Source of the DNA: an uncultured Clostridia bacterium
Lineage (GTDB): Bacteria; Bacillota; Clostridia; Christensenellales; Borkfalkiaceae
Assembly: GCA_947595585.1 (NCBI GenBank)
Contig: CANQET010000012.1
Location: forward strand, 1-60,879
Direction of reading: 5' to 3'
DNA: 60,879 nucleotides
This document shows positions 42,616 through 50,983 of the stretch, piece after piece; position 1 is the stretch's first letter, and every line of letters begins with the position of its first letter. The notes under the pieces are model-generated. The model was not told where the DNA came from. It did no database searches and worked only from the letters and a program-made list of their open reading frames with translations. A program made the translations under genes and the position numbers.

Positions 42616-43661
42616 AGTTCCTCCCCGATCTTCTTGAGCTCCTCTTCGTACTGCGCAAAGGGAAGCTCCAAGAGTTCATATTTTTGGGCCGCAACGGGCA
42701 CGGTGAGCGTCACGCGGCCCTCTGCGGTATTTTTCTTATCGAAACGCGCGGAAAGCGCGGTGAGCGGCGGAAGCGCTTCGGCTTCGAGTGCCCTCTGCGC
42801 AAGCAGGGTAAGCTCCCGCAAAAAGGCTTCGTCGACGCTGCAATGACGGGCGGCGAGCTTGCTTTCGAAGATCAGCCCCCACAGCACGCATTCCCCGTGC
42901 GAGAGGCCCGAGGTGAGCTCGATCGCGTGCGCCGTCGTATGGCCGAGGTTGAGGCAGCGGCGAAGCCCCTGTTCGAAGGGGTCTTGTTTTACGATCGAGG
43001 CCTTGAAGGCGACGTTCTCGGGGACGATGCCTGCAAGAAAATCGAGGTCGAAGAGATCGGGCTGTGCATTGAGCCGTGCAAAAATGGGAGCATACAGGGC
43101 GCCGTGTTTTACGATCTCGCCCAAGCCGCACTTCAACGCCGTATGCGGGAGCGTATGTAAAAATACGGGGTCGACGTAGACCTCCTGCGGCGGATAAAAC
43201 GCCCCGATGAGGTTCTTCACCCCCTCGAAATCGATGGCGGTCTTCCCCCCGACGGCGCTATCCACCTGAGAGAGCAGGGTCGTCGGGACCTGAATGCAGC
43301 GGATGCCGCGCATGTAGAGGCTTGCCGCGAGCCCGCCGATGTCCCCCACCACACCGCCGCCGAGGGCGATGAGCGTGGAATTGCGGCGAAGCCCCGCCTC
43401 CTTCATGGCGGTAAGGAGCGAAAAGAGCGTCTTCTCCGTCTTATGTTCTTCCCCCGCAGGCATGGCAAAGACGGGCAAGCCGCCGAGCGTACGTCCGATC
43501 TTGCCCTTGTAGAGCGAGAAGACGTTGGTATCGGTGAAGATGAGGGCGCCCGCCGTCTGCAGTTCGGGGTGACTTGCTTGAAGTGCCTTTAAGGCGTGTT
43601 TTCGGCAAAAGACGGTGCTCGTAGCGGCCCCGCCGCGCACGCGGATGCGGACGGTCTTCAT
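42609..43661 (-). CDS. aroB: 3-dehydroquinate synthase
   Basis: The predicted protein has 350 residues. ALGGGVVGDIGGLAASLYMRGI, VPTTLLSQVDSAVGGKTAID and LNLGHTTAHAIE carry the NAD- and zinc-binding residues of the family. It closes DAHP to dehydroquinate. It overlaps aroC by 4 bp at its start. Confidence 0.95.
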   Translation of the reverse strand: MKTVRIRVRGGAATSTVFCRKHALKALQASHPELQTAGALIFTDTNVFSLYKGKIGRTLGGLPVFAMPAGEEHKTEKTLFSLLTAMKEAGLRRNSTLIALGGGVVGDIGGLAASLYMRGIRCIQVPTTLLSQVDSAVGGKTAIDFEGVKNLIGAFYPPQEVYVDPVFLHTLPHTALKCGLGEIVKHGALYAPIFARLNAQPDLFDLDFLAGIVPENVAFKASIVKQDPFEQGLRRCLNLGHTTAHAIELTSGLSHGECVLWGLIFESKLAARHCSVDEAFLRELTLLAQRALEAEALPPLTALSARFDKKNTAEGRVTLTVPVAAQKYELLELPFAQYEEELKKIGEELC

Positions 43662-44785
43662 TGCAGCCTCACGTAGCGCTCCTTGACTTCGGCGAGGGTG
43701 TCGCCGCCGAGCTGTTCGAGCACGACCGCACAGAGCTCGCTGCAGAGGGCCGCCTCGAGGACGGTCTCACAGGCGAGAATGGCGCAGACGTCGCTGCGTT
43801 CGGGCGCGGCAGTCGCGGGAAGGCCGCTCGCCGTATCGACCGTCGCAAGGCCGCGCATGAGCGTAGAAATGGGCTTCATCGCGGCGCGGAGGACGATCTC
43901 CTCCCCGTTGGACATGCCGCCCTCGATCCCCCCGGCGCGGTTGGTCTTGCGGAAGACGCCGCCCGTGCCGTCGGGGAAGATCTCATCGTGCACACCGCTT
44001 CCGCGAAGGGCCGAGGCGGCGAAGCCGAGCCCCACTTCGACGCCTTTGATCGCCTGTACGCTCATGAGTGCGGCGCACAGACGGGCATCGAGCTTTTTCT
44101 CATAGGTCATACAGCTCCCGAAGCCCGTTTTCAGCCCCCATATGTGCATTTCGAGCACTCCGCCGATCGTATCGCCCGCCGCTTTGCAGGCATCGATCTC
44201 ACGCATCGCCCTCGCTTCGAGGTCGGGATCGAGCATGCCGAGCACCTCGCTGCGCGCGGCAAGATCGGAGAAAGTATATTCACGAAGATCGACGACGGGC
44301 CCCACGCTTTTGACGAAGCCGAGGATGTAGATGCCGAGCTCCTCCAAAAGGCCGCGGCAGATCTCCCCCGCGGCGACGCGGACGGCGGTCTCCCGTGCCG
44401 AAGCGCGCTCGAGGACGTTTCGCGCATCCGTCTGCCCGAATTTCTTCATGCCCGAAAGGTCTGCGTGCCCCGGGCGGACGCATGTGAGGCGGCGGGAAGC
44501 CGTGTCGCACCCTTCGGGCGCCATCACTTCCTTCCAATTTTCGTAGTCGCGGTTGCGGACGGTGAGGGCGACGGGGCTTCCGAGCGTCGTAAGATCCCGT
44601 ACCCCCGCAAGGAGCTCTGCATGGTCCTGTTCGATCTGCATGCGCGGCCCCCTGCCGTAGCCGCCGGCGCGGCGGGCAAGGGCGGCGTTGATGGCCGCAA
44701 GATCGATGGTAAGGCCCGCAGGCAGGCCCTCGATGATCGCATACAGCCCCTTGCCGTGCGATTCTCCCGCTGTCGTGATCCTCAT
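43658..44785 (-). CDS. aroC: Chorismate synthase
   Basis: The predicted protein has 375 residues. It begins RITTAGESHGKGLYAIIEGLPAG; GYGRGPRMQIE, RPGHADLSGMKKFGQ, and RASARETAVRVAAG are the FMN and substrate motifs. It makes chorismate from EPSP. Coupled to the upstream MBL gene by a 4-bp overlap. Confidence 0.96.
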   Translation of the reverse strand: MRITTAGESHGKGLYAIIEGLPAGLTIDLAAINAALARRAGGYGRGPRMQIEQDHAELLAGVRDLTTLGSPVALTVRNRDYENWKEVMAPEGCDTASRRLTCVRPGHADLSGMKKFGQTDARNVLERASARETAVRVAAGEICRGLLEELGIYILGFVKSVGPVVDLREYTFSDLAARSEVLGMLDPDLEARAMREIDACKAAGDTIGGVLEMHIWGLKTGFGSCMTYEKKLDARLCAALMSVQAIKGVEVGLGFAASALRGSGVHDEIFPDGTGGVFRKTNRAGGIEGGMSNGEEIVLRAAMKPISTLMRGLATVDTASGLPATAAPERSDVCAILACETVLEAALCSELCAVVLEQLGGDTLAEVKERYVRLQ

Positions 44786-45753
44786 GATAGTTCCTCCGTC
44801 TTTCCGATCGTAAAAGTTCCCCCTTGCGCAGTCACGGTGAGCCCGCCGAGCTCATCGAGGCGGAAGGTATCTGTGATGTATTGTTCGAGCCGGCCGAGGG
44901 CGTCTCCCGCGGGATGACGGTATAGATTTCCCTCGCCGCAGGAGATGATGCCGACTTGCGCCCCGAGGAGGGATAAGAGCTCCTCCGAGGAAGAAGTGTT
45001 CGAGCCGTGGTGGGCGACTTTGACGACCTGCGTATTATCGAGCCGCACGCTGTGGCCCTCACTGTCGAAGATCGTCTCATCGACCGCATACTCCGCCGCG
45101 AGCTGCTGTTCGCGCTCCGCGGTCACGTCCGCAAGCAGTAAAAAATTCACGCCGCCCGCATGCACATAGAGCACCGCGGAGGAGGTATTCTTCACCTTCT
45201 CATCGGTCTTATGGGGCGAAATACACACAGCGTACTCCCCCGTTTCGCGGGAAATGCAATCGTATCGCGTGAGGGTCTGCATCGGCACATTGCGCGATCT
45301 CGCCACGGAGAGCATCTCGTCGTAAAATCCGTTTTGCGATCCGAGGACGGGGAGATACAGCTTCGTCACATGAAAATTCCGCAGGATATCCGCGATGCCG
45401 CCGCAGTGGTCGATGTCTGCATGGGTGGCGACGACGATGAGCTCCTTGGGTTTTAACCCCTTCAGATAGCGGTAGACGGTGTTATCCGCGAGATAACTTC
45501 CGTCGCCCGCATCGACGACGAGGCAGGCGCCGTCGGAAAATTCGACGATCGTGCAGTCCCCCTGCCCGACGCTGACAAAATGCACCCGTGCCTCCCCCTC
45601 TTTGCGCATGGGGAAGGACTGCGCGGGGAGCAGATGCTCGAAGGGCGCAAGCGCTTCGATGAGCGCCAAGATGAGCACGACGACCGTGGAGACGGCTATG
45701 GTGATCCACAGCTTTCGCCGCGCTTTTACATCGGGATCCTTACTTTTTTGCAC
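44782..45753 (-). CDS. ComEC/Rec2-type metallo-beta-lactamase-fold hydrolase, membrane-anchored
   Basis: The predicted protein has 323 residues. After a basic start comes one transmembrane helix (LWITIAVSTVVVLILALIEAL), then a metallo-hydrolase domain with VHFVSVGQGDCTIVEF, ATHADIDHCGG (HxDxDH) and KVAHHGSN. This is the stand-alone ComEC C-terminal type, exposed outside the membrane. Many such proteins are nucleases, but the substrate is unknown. No ATG is available; I use the GTG at 45753, which lies inside the end of the patatin gene. Confidence 0.85.
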   Translation of the reverse strand: MQKSKDPDVKARRKLWITIAVSTVVVLILALIEALAPFEHLLPAQSFPMRKEGEARVHFVSVGQGDCTIVEFSDGACLVVDAGDGSYLADNTVYRYLKGLKPKELIVVATHADIDHCGGIADILRNFHVTKLYLPVLGSQNGFYDEMLSVARSRNVPMQTLTRYDCISRETGEYAVCISPHKTDEKVKNTSSAVLYVHAGGVNFLLLADVTAEREQQLAAEYAVDETIFDSEGHSVRLDNTQVVKVAHHGSNTSSSEELLSLLGAQVGIISCGEGNLYRHPAGDALGRLEQYITDTFRLDELGGLTVTAQGGTFTIGKTEELS

Positions 45754-46594
45754 GGCGCTTCTTCCCCGCGGCTTGGATCGCCGCCTTGATCTCCGCCATA
45801 TGCGCCCGTGCTTCGCGGTAGCCGATCTCATACATGGCGTCCATGGCGGTCTGGTTCACATCGGTCGCGGTGTAATCATGAAGATCGGGCCGCAGCATGA
45901 TGTCCGCGGCATCGTAGCCGCGCGTGCGGGCGTCTTCCGTGTAACGCACTTGCGAAAGGGCGCCGAGCGCACCGATCGCACTGCCGATGAGGCGGGAGAT
46001 CGCCCCCTTCTCGGCTTCGGGCTTGAGGAAGGCGGCAAGGTCTACGCCGATCACGAGATCCGCCCCCATGTTGCGGCAGACGTCTGCGGGGACGGCGTTG
46101 GAAAAGGCGCCGTCGTAGAGCTTTCTCCCCTCCCATTCCACGCCGCGGAAGAAGGGCGGGATCGCCGCGGACGCCGTGAGCGCACGGGCCGTCTTTCCAC
46201 GGTCGAGAAGGACGCCGTTGTTGGTCTCCCCGTCCGTCGCCCAAGCGGCAAAGGGAATGGGCAGATCTTCGATATTGCCCTCGAGGTATTGCCCGAGATA
46301 GGTCTCCAAAAAGGAGAGATCCGCAAAGGGACGAAGGTTGCGTGCGAATTCCTTGCGGTTGAGGTTCTCGACGATGCCCGTCATATCGGCAGAGGTAAAG
46401 CCCTTGGCGAGCAGCGCCCCGACGATCGAGCCGATCGAAGCGCCCGTGATGACGCCGAAGGTGATGCCCTCCTCCTCGAAGGCCTTCAGAATGCCGAGAT
46501 GGGCCATGCCCTTCGCGCCGCCGCTGCCGAGGGCAAGCCCCAAGACGGGCGGCTTCTTCCGGAATAAACTTTTGATACGGGCGAAAAATCCCAT
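45740..46594 (-). CDS. Patatin-like phospholipase
   Basis: The predicted protein has 284 residues. GLALGSGGAKGMAHLGIL is the oxyanion loop, Ser53 lies in TGASIGSIVGA and Asp161 in LYDGAFSN, forming the Ser-Asp dyad of bacterial patatins (RssA-like). A basic Lys-rich tail ends the protein. It probably hydrolyses acyl lipids. It is the first gene of the operon that continues through aroC to the SDR gene; the link with aromatic synthesis is unexplained. Confidence 0.9.
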   Translation of the reverse strand: MGFFARIKSLFRKKPPVLGLALGSGGAKGMAHLGILKAFEEEGITFGVITGASIGSIVGALLAKGFTSADMTGIVENLNRKEFARNLRPFADLSFLETYLGQYLEGNIEDLPIPFAAWATDGETNNGVLLDRGKTARALTASAAIPPFFRGVEWEGRKLYDGAFSNAVPADVCRNMGADLVIGVDLAAFLKPEAEKGAISRLIGSAIGALGALSQVRYTEDARTRGYDAADIMLRPDLHDYTATDVNQTAMDAMYEIGYREARAHMAEIKAAIQAAGKKRRAKK

Positions 46595-46638
46595 GCGTGG
46601 CCCCCTCTCCGAAAATGCGGAACTTCTTTTCCTTATTT

Positions 46639-46666
46639 ATTTTACTCTTTTTTTCAAAAAATGCAA
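46639..46666 (-). promoter_or_regulatory. Promoter of the patatin-aro operon
   Basis: TTGCAT (46661-46666) and TAAAAT (46639-46644) are 16 bp apart on the minus strand, 44 bp before the patatin ATG, which has GAGAGGGG upstream. No leader structure such as a T-box is visible. Confidence 0.5.
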
Positions 46667-46729
46667 GGAGCTTTCCCCCATTCCTTGCAATTTTTCCGCG
46701 CTTTTCTCGCTTGTGCAGGTTTTTTTCGG

Positions 46730-46769
46730 AAAAAGATGCCCGCCGTGCTTTCCGAAAAGCACGGCGGGC
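46730..46769 (-). terminator. Terminator behind the PhnP-like gene
   Basis: A 14-bp perfect stem (46738-46751 with 46756-46769) is followed on the minus strand by ATCTTTTT. Confidence 0.85.
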
Positions 46770-46779
46770 GGCGATACGT

Positions 46780-47610
46780 TCAGATCTCGAGTGCCATGCC
46801 GTCGTATGCGGCGATCACGCCGTACTCCTCTTCCGCACGGCGAAGCAGTAGCGCCGTGGGTTCGGCATTGTGCGAAAAATGCGTGATGACGCGCTTGGTA
46901 TGCCCGTCTGCAAGCCCCATTTCCTCGAGGCGGGCGAGCACTTTTGCGTTCGCATCGAGCCCCATGTGGCGGGCGCCCTCCGCCGTCTCTCCATAGAGGA
47001 ACGTGCAATCGAAGGTGATAAGATCGATGGGGGCCCCACCCTGTTTTTCGAGGATCGCATAGGCCGCTTCGGGAAGGAGGCCCGTATCCGTGAGATGCAA
47101 GATGCGCCGCCCATCGCGTTCGAGGAGAAACACGAGCGGCTCGCGGGAAGAGTGGCAGGCGGGAAGCGCCGTGAGCTTCCAGCCCCCGAACGCGTAACTT
47201 CTGCCCGAACAGATGGGATGGAGCACGATGCCGCGCCGCACCTCGGGCTTCATCTCCCGCCGCGTGCCCTCTTCGAAGACTTCGAGCGCCTCCGCATTCG
47301 CAAAGATCTCGAGCTTGGACGAGGAGAGCTCCTTGGCGTATTTGTAGCCGCGGAGCACGAAGTCCTGCACATAGAAGTGATCCATGTGGGCGTGGGTGAC
47401 GGCGAGATAGCGAAGGGCCGAGAGATCTACGCCGAACTTCACCGCGTGATAATAGGCATCGGGCGGGAAGTCCACCGAGAGATCGCCGTAGAGCACCTGT
47501 GCCCGCGTACGCACTTCCCCGCGCAAGCGTGCTCCGCGGCAGAAAGCGCAGTTGCAAAAACAGGCGGGTATGCCCTCCGCGGCGCCCGTACCAAGATAGA
47601 GGACCTTCAT
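46780..47610 (-). CDS. PhnP-like MBL-fold phosphodiesterase
   Basis: The predicted protein has 276 residues. It starts VLYLGTGAAEGIPACFCNCAFC, a Cys cluster typical of PhnP-type proteins, and has VTHAHMDHFYVQD (HxHxDH), FVFLLE-type strands and THFSHNAEP. PhnP hydrolyses cyclic ribose phosphates, but without phn genes nearby the substrate is open. The start at 47610 follows GAGGTG. Confidence 0.85.
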   Translation of the reverse strand: MKVLYLGTGAAEGIPACFCNCAFCRGARLRGEVRTRAQVLYGDLSVDFPPDAYYHAVKFGVDLSALRYLAVTHAHMDHFYVQDFVLRGYKYAKELSSSKLEIFANAEALEVFEEGTRREMKPEVRRGIVLHPICSGRSYAFGGWKLTALPACHSSREPLVFLLERDGRRILHLTDTGLLPEAAYAILEKQGGAPIDLITFDCTFLYGETAEGARHMGLDANAKVLARLEEMGLADGHTKRVITHFSHNAEPTALLLRRAEEEYGVIAAYDGMALEI

Positions 47611-47611
47611 A

Positions 47612-48046
47612 TTACACCTCAAAGAGGATGGTGACGGGCCCTTCGTTCACCTGCTCGATGTGCATATCGGCGCCGAAGACGCCCCGCTTTGCGGGGATGC
47701 GGGCGGAAAGCAGCGCGAACGCATAGTCGTAGAGCTCTTTTGCGCGTTCGGGGCGCTCTGCCTCGGTGAAGCTCGGGCGGTTACCGTGCGTGCAGTCGCC
47801 GAGAAGGGTAAACTGCGAGACGAAGAGGATCTCCCCGCCGACTTCAAGCACAGAGCGGTTCATCTTCCCCGCTTCATCCTCGAAGATACGCAGCCCGATG
47901 AGCTTCTCCACACACTTTTTGGCCTGTGCCTCCGTGTCGCCGACCTTCACGCCGAAATAAACGACAAGCCCGCATCCGATCTCGGAGACGGGCACGCCGT
48001 TTACGGAAAGCGCCGCACGCGACACGCGCTGTGCGACAAATCTCAT
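47612..48046 (-). CDS. dtd: D-aminoacyl-tRNA deacylase
   Basis: The predicted protein has 144 residues. RFVAQRVSRAALSV at the N-terminus, the SQFTLLGDC motif with catalytic residues, and NEGPVTI near the end are the DTD signatures. It removes D-amino acids from tRNAs. It lies between efp and the PhnP-like gene with 1-2 bp gaps. Confidence 0.96.
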   Translation of the reverse strand: MRFVAQRVSRAALSVNGVPVSEIGCGLVVYFGVKVGDTEAQAKKCVEKLIGLRIFEDEAGKMNRSVLEVGGEILFVSQFTLLGDCTHGNRPSFTEAERPERAKELYDYAFALLSARIPAKRGVFGADMHIEQVNEGPVTILFEV

Positions 48047-48048
48047 GG

Positions 48049-48612
48049 TTAAACTCTCGACATGTATTCGCCCGTGCGGGTATCGATACGGATGGTATCG
48101 CCCTCGTTGACGAACATGGGCACCTGGAAGGTCGCCCCCGTCTCCACCTTAGCTGCCTTGGTGACGTTGGTCGCGGTGTTGCCCTTCACGCCGGGCTCCG
48201 CCTCGATGACCTTGAGCTCGACGAAATTCTCGGGCTCGACGGAAAACGCCTGGTCGTAGAGGAAACGGACGGTGACGATATCGTTTTCACGGATATATTT
48301 GAGCGCATCCTCCACCTGATCGTGGTTGAGAGGCGTCAAATTGTATTCGTCGTCCATGAAGTAGTAGAACTCGCCGTCGTTGTAGGAATAGGTCATCTTC
48401 TTGGTCTCGACCTGTGCCGTCTCGAGCTTGGTCGAGGGGTTGAAGGTCTCGTCGGAGAGGACCTGTCCCGTGACGACGTTCTTGAGCGTCGTACGGACGA
48501 ATGCCGCACCCTTGCCGGGTTTGACGTGCTGGAATTCGGTGACGGTGTAGACGCCGCTCTTGTATTCGAACGTCGTGCCCTTGCGGATGTCGCCTGCCAT
48601 GATCTGTGCCAT
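48049..48612 (-). CDS. efp: Translation elongation factor P
   Basis: The predicted protein has 187 residues, with KOW-like, OB and C-terminal domains. The loop PGKGAAFVR carries Lys34, the residue modified in many bacteria. The end YMSRV is typical. It relieves ribosome stalling at polyproline. The start has AAGGAG upstream. No EpmA/B or other modification enzyme is in the window. Confidence 0.97.
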   Translation of the reverse strand: MAQIMAGDIRKGTTFEYKSGVYTVTEFQHVKPGKGAAFVRTTLKNVVTGQVLSDETFNPSTKLETAQVETKKMTYSYNDGEFYYFMDDEYNLTPLNHDQVEDALKYIRENDIVTVRFLYDQAFSVEPENFVELKVIEAEPGVKGNTATNVTKAAKVETGATFQVPMFVNEGDTIRIDTRTGEYMSRV

Positions 48613-48630
48613 ATTTTTATCTCCTTTTGA

Positions 48631-49683
48631 TTACAAAACGATCAATTTTTTCTCTGTCTTCATGAAGGTTGAGGCATTTCCGCCCTTCAAGGTTACGGTA
48701 TCTTCGATGCGGATGCCGAGCTTGCCCGCGAGATAGACGCCGGGCTCATCGGAAAACACCATGCCGTCTTCGAGCACCGTCTCCCCGCGGGGAGAGAGCG
48801 TGGGCGCCTCGTGGATCTGCAGCCCCACGCCATGCCCGAGGGAATGGGTGAAATACTCTGCAAGCCCATGTTCGCGAAGGCACGCGCGGGCGATCTCGTC
48901 GGCCTCTTTGCCCGTCATCCCCGCACGGAGTTTCTCGAGGACGCGCATATGCGCTTCCAAGACGCAGCCGTAGATCTTCTTGAAGTCCTCGTGCTGTTTG
49001 TCGTCGCCGAAGAGGAAAGTGCGGGTGCAGTCCGAGCAATATCCCTCGTATTTGCAGCCGAAGTCGATGAGGACGGCGTCGCCGAAGCGAAGTTTGCGGT
49101 CGCTCGTCTCATAGTGCGGGACGCTGGCGTTTTCCCCGAAGGCGCAGATGGTCTCAAACGAGACGCCGCTCGCGCCGAGATCGCGCATGAAATATTCGAG
49201 CAGGGCCGCCGCTTCCCGCTCTGCCATCCCCTCTTTGAGCTCACCGAAGAGCCGCGAGAGCGCGGCCTCCGCGATCTCGCACGCCTTGGCGATGCGGGAG
49301 AGCTCCTCCTCCGTCTTCACGATCATCGCATGCTGCAATGCGGGCATGCAGTCGCGAAGCTCGTGCCCCGCCGAAGTGAGTTTGTTCGCCGCGGCAAGGC
49401 TCATGAAGGGATAGGGAACGCCGATCGAAGTATAGGGTGCGATGTATTCCATCGCCTCTTTTGCGGCGCCCGCAGCGACGCGGACGGGGCTTCCCTTGAG
49501 GCGCTTTTCAGCCGCCTCGAAGTAGCGGGGATCGGCAAAGAACACGCATTCGCGGTCAGTCAGAACGACGTAGCCGTCCGTCGAATAGAAATCCGTGAGG
49601 TAGCGGCGCAGAAAATCGCACTCGAGAAAGAGCGCCTCCGCCCCCGCCTCGGCATAGATCGCTTGGAATTTGCCGTTCTTCAT
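48631..49683 (-). CDS. Xaa-Pro aminopeptidase (M24B)
   Basis: The predicted protein has 350 residues. The N-terminal creatinase-like domain is followed by the M24 fold with VLIDFGCKYEGYCSDCTRTF, HSLGHGVGLQIHEAP and MVFSDEPGVYLAGKLGIRIEDTV, including all five metal ligands. Cleaves N-terminal X-Pro bonds. The -10 box ends only 6 bp before the ATG, so its message may lack a leader. It heads the unit with efp, dtd and the PhnP-like gene, the common pepQ-efp order. Confidence 0.93.
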   Translation of the reverse strand: MKNGKFQAIYAEAGAEALFLECDFLRRYLTDFYSTDGYVVLTDRECVFFADPRYFEAAEKRLKGSPVRVAAGAAKEAMEYIAPYTSIGVPYPFMSLAAANKLTSAGHELRDCMPALQHAMIVKTEEELSRIAKACEIAEAALSRLFGELKEGMAEREAAALLEYFMRDLGASGVSFETICAFGENASVPHYETSDRKLRFGDAVLIDFGCKYEGYCSDCTRTFLFGDDKQHEDFKKIYGCVLEAHMRVLEKLRAGMTGKEADEIARACLREHGLAEYFTHSLGHGVGLQIHEAPTLSPRGETVLEDGMVFSDEPGVYLAGKLGIRIEDTVTLKGGNASTFMKTEKKLIVL

Positions 49684-49689
49684 ATCCCT

Positions 49690-49718
49690 ATTATAGCAAA
49701 GTTACACGGGCAAGTCAA
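49690..49718 (-). promoter_or_regulatory. Promoter of the Xaa-Pro peptidase-efp unit
   Basis: TTGACT (49713-49718) and a perfect TATAAT (49690-49695) are 17 bp apart. The first base after the -10 box is only 6 bp from the ATG, which places the expected start point at or next to the start codon. Confidence 0.8.
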
Positions 49719-49727
49719 CTTTTTTTC

Positions 49728-49757
49728 AAAAAAAAGCACACCGTTTTGACGGTGTGC
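49728..49757 (-). terminator. Terminator of the second degV gene
   Basis: GCACACCG (49736-49743) pairs with CGGTGTGC (49750-49757), followed on the minus strand by eight T. It immediately precedes the promoter of the peptidase-efp unit. Confidence 0.88.
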
Positions 49758-49827
49758 GCGCTTTTCTTTGGGATTTTCCGCAAAATCACGGCAAAACGCA
49801 CTGCGCCTTGCACGATCTTCCGAAAAA

Positions 49828-50691
49828 TCATCTGCGGGAGCCGCGGTAGAAGACGGCAAGCGTCCCCGATCCCGAATGGGCGCCGATGACGCTTCCGATC
49901 ATGTTGACGAAGATCGGGCGGTCGCCGTAGTCGCGGCGGAGAAGTTTGATGAGGTAGGCGACGTCGTCCTCGCAATCGCCGTGGCTGATATAGATCGGGT
50001 CGTCGGGCTCGAGGATCTGCGTCGCATTCATGCGGTCGACGAGAGCGGAGATGGACTTCTTGCGCCCCATCACCTTCCCCATGGGAATGAGATGCCCTTC
50101 GTCGTCCACATGCAAAATAGGCTTGATGTTGAGCACGGTGCCCATGAAGGCCTCGGCGCCCGTCACCCTTCCGCCCCGCTTGAGGTGGTAGAGATCTTCG
50201 ACGGTAAAGATGTGGCAGATGTGCCGCTTCAGGCCCTCCGCATAGGCGACGGTCTCATCGATTTCCGCCCCCATGTCTGCTTTTCGGACGATATAATCGA
50301 CCAAGAGGCCCTGCCCGTAGGAGGCACAGAGCGAATCGACGACGGCGATCTTTACGCTGTAGCGCGTCATGAGTTCTTTGGCTGCGGTGAGGTAGCTGAG
50401 GTACGTGCCCGAAAGGCCCGAAGAGAAGGCGACGACGAGCACATCCCGCCCCGCCGCGGCATAGGGTTCGATATGTTTTACGGCCTGCTCGGGCGTTACC
50501 TGAAAGGTCTTGGGCATGGCCCCCGCGCGAAGACGCGCATAGAACTCTTTGACGTCGAGCTCGGCCTCCTCTTCGCCGTAGGTGACGCCGTCCATAGTAA
50601 AGCCGAGGCCGATCTTCCCTACCTCGTGTTCGCCGTAATAGCTTTCGGGAAGATCGCTTCCCGTGTCCGTAAGTATCGCAAATTTTCGCAT
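49828..50691 (-). CDS. DegV family fatty-acid-binding protein (second copy)
   Basis: The predicted protein has 287 residues. It begins FAILTDTGSDLP, and has TPEQAVKHIEPY, VAFSSGLSGTYLSY, VVDSLCASYGQGLLV, LYHLKRGGRVTG and a C-terminal HSGSG loop (GAHSGSGTLAVFY). It probably delivers exogenous fatty acids to a FakA kinase not seen here. It is only distantly similar to the DegV at 12562. Single-gene transcript with its own promoter and terminator. Confidence 0.92.
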   Translation of the reverse strand: MRKFAILTDTGSDLPESYYGEHEVGKIGLGFTMDGVTYGEEEAELDVKEFYARLRAGAMPKTFQVTPEQAVKHIEPYAAAGRDVLVVAFSSGLSGTYLSYLTAAKELMTRYSVKIAVVDSLCASYGQGLLVDYIVRKADMGAEIDETVAYAEGLKRHICHIFTVEDLYHLKRGGRVTGAEAFMGTVLNIKPILHVDDEGHLIPMGKVMGRKKSISALVDRMNATQILEPDDPIYISHGDCEDDVAYLIKLLRRDYGDRPIFVNMIGSVIGAHSGSGTLAVFYRGSRR

Positions 50692-50714
50692 GATCTTGTC
50701 CCTCTCATCTATCT

Positions 50715-50743
50715 ATTATAGCACACGGCGGCGGGAATGTCAA
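50715..50743 (-). promoter_or_regulatory. Promoter of the second degV gene
   Basis: A perfect TTGACA (50738-50743) and perfect TATAAT (50715-50720) are 17 bp apart, 23 bp before the ATG. Confidence 0.85.
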
Positions 50744-50758
50744 ATCATGGAAACACAT

Positions 50759-50983
50759 TTAGGGGAGCACTGTGAAATTTTTTACACGGACGATGCGGCA
50801 GGTGAAGACGAGCTCCCGCGTCTCCCCCTCTTCGCGCATCGTGAGAAGAAAGCCGCCGTCCGTCTCGAAATACTCGTTTGCGACCCGCTTAAAATCGGCA
50901 AGCGCGGCACGGCGGGAGGCCTCGTTGATCTCCGCCTTATCCCGTTCGAGGATGCGCATGAGGCGCAGTTTCTCTTCTCTCAC
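50759..50983 (-). CDS. minE: Cell division topological specificity factor MinE, short
   Basis: The predicted protein has 74 residues. The GTG at 50983 overlaps the minD stop (GTGA) and has AGGAGG 8 bp upstream, so this start is well supported. The sequence (REEKLRLMRILERDKAEINEA) matches the anti-MinCD helix of MinE, and the rest gives the beta-strand dimer domain (GGFLLTMREE, RELVFTCRIVRVKN). The usual N-terminal membrane-targeting helix (as in E. coli MALLDFF...) is absent. It should stimulate the MinD ATPase. No minC is next to it. Confidence 0.82.
   Translation of the reverse strand: MREEKLRLMRILERDKAEINEASRRAALADFKRVANEYFETDGGFLLTMREEGETRELVFTCRIVRVKNFTVLP

Noticed and set aside
40861-46780. 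T-box or other amino-acid riboswitch controlling the aro genes
   Set aside because: The leader before the patatin gene is about 40 nt after the -10 box and shows no T-box or antiterminator structure. The genes inside the operon overlap, leaving no leaders.
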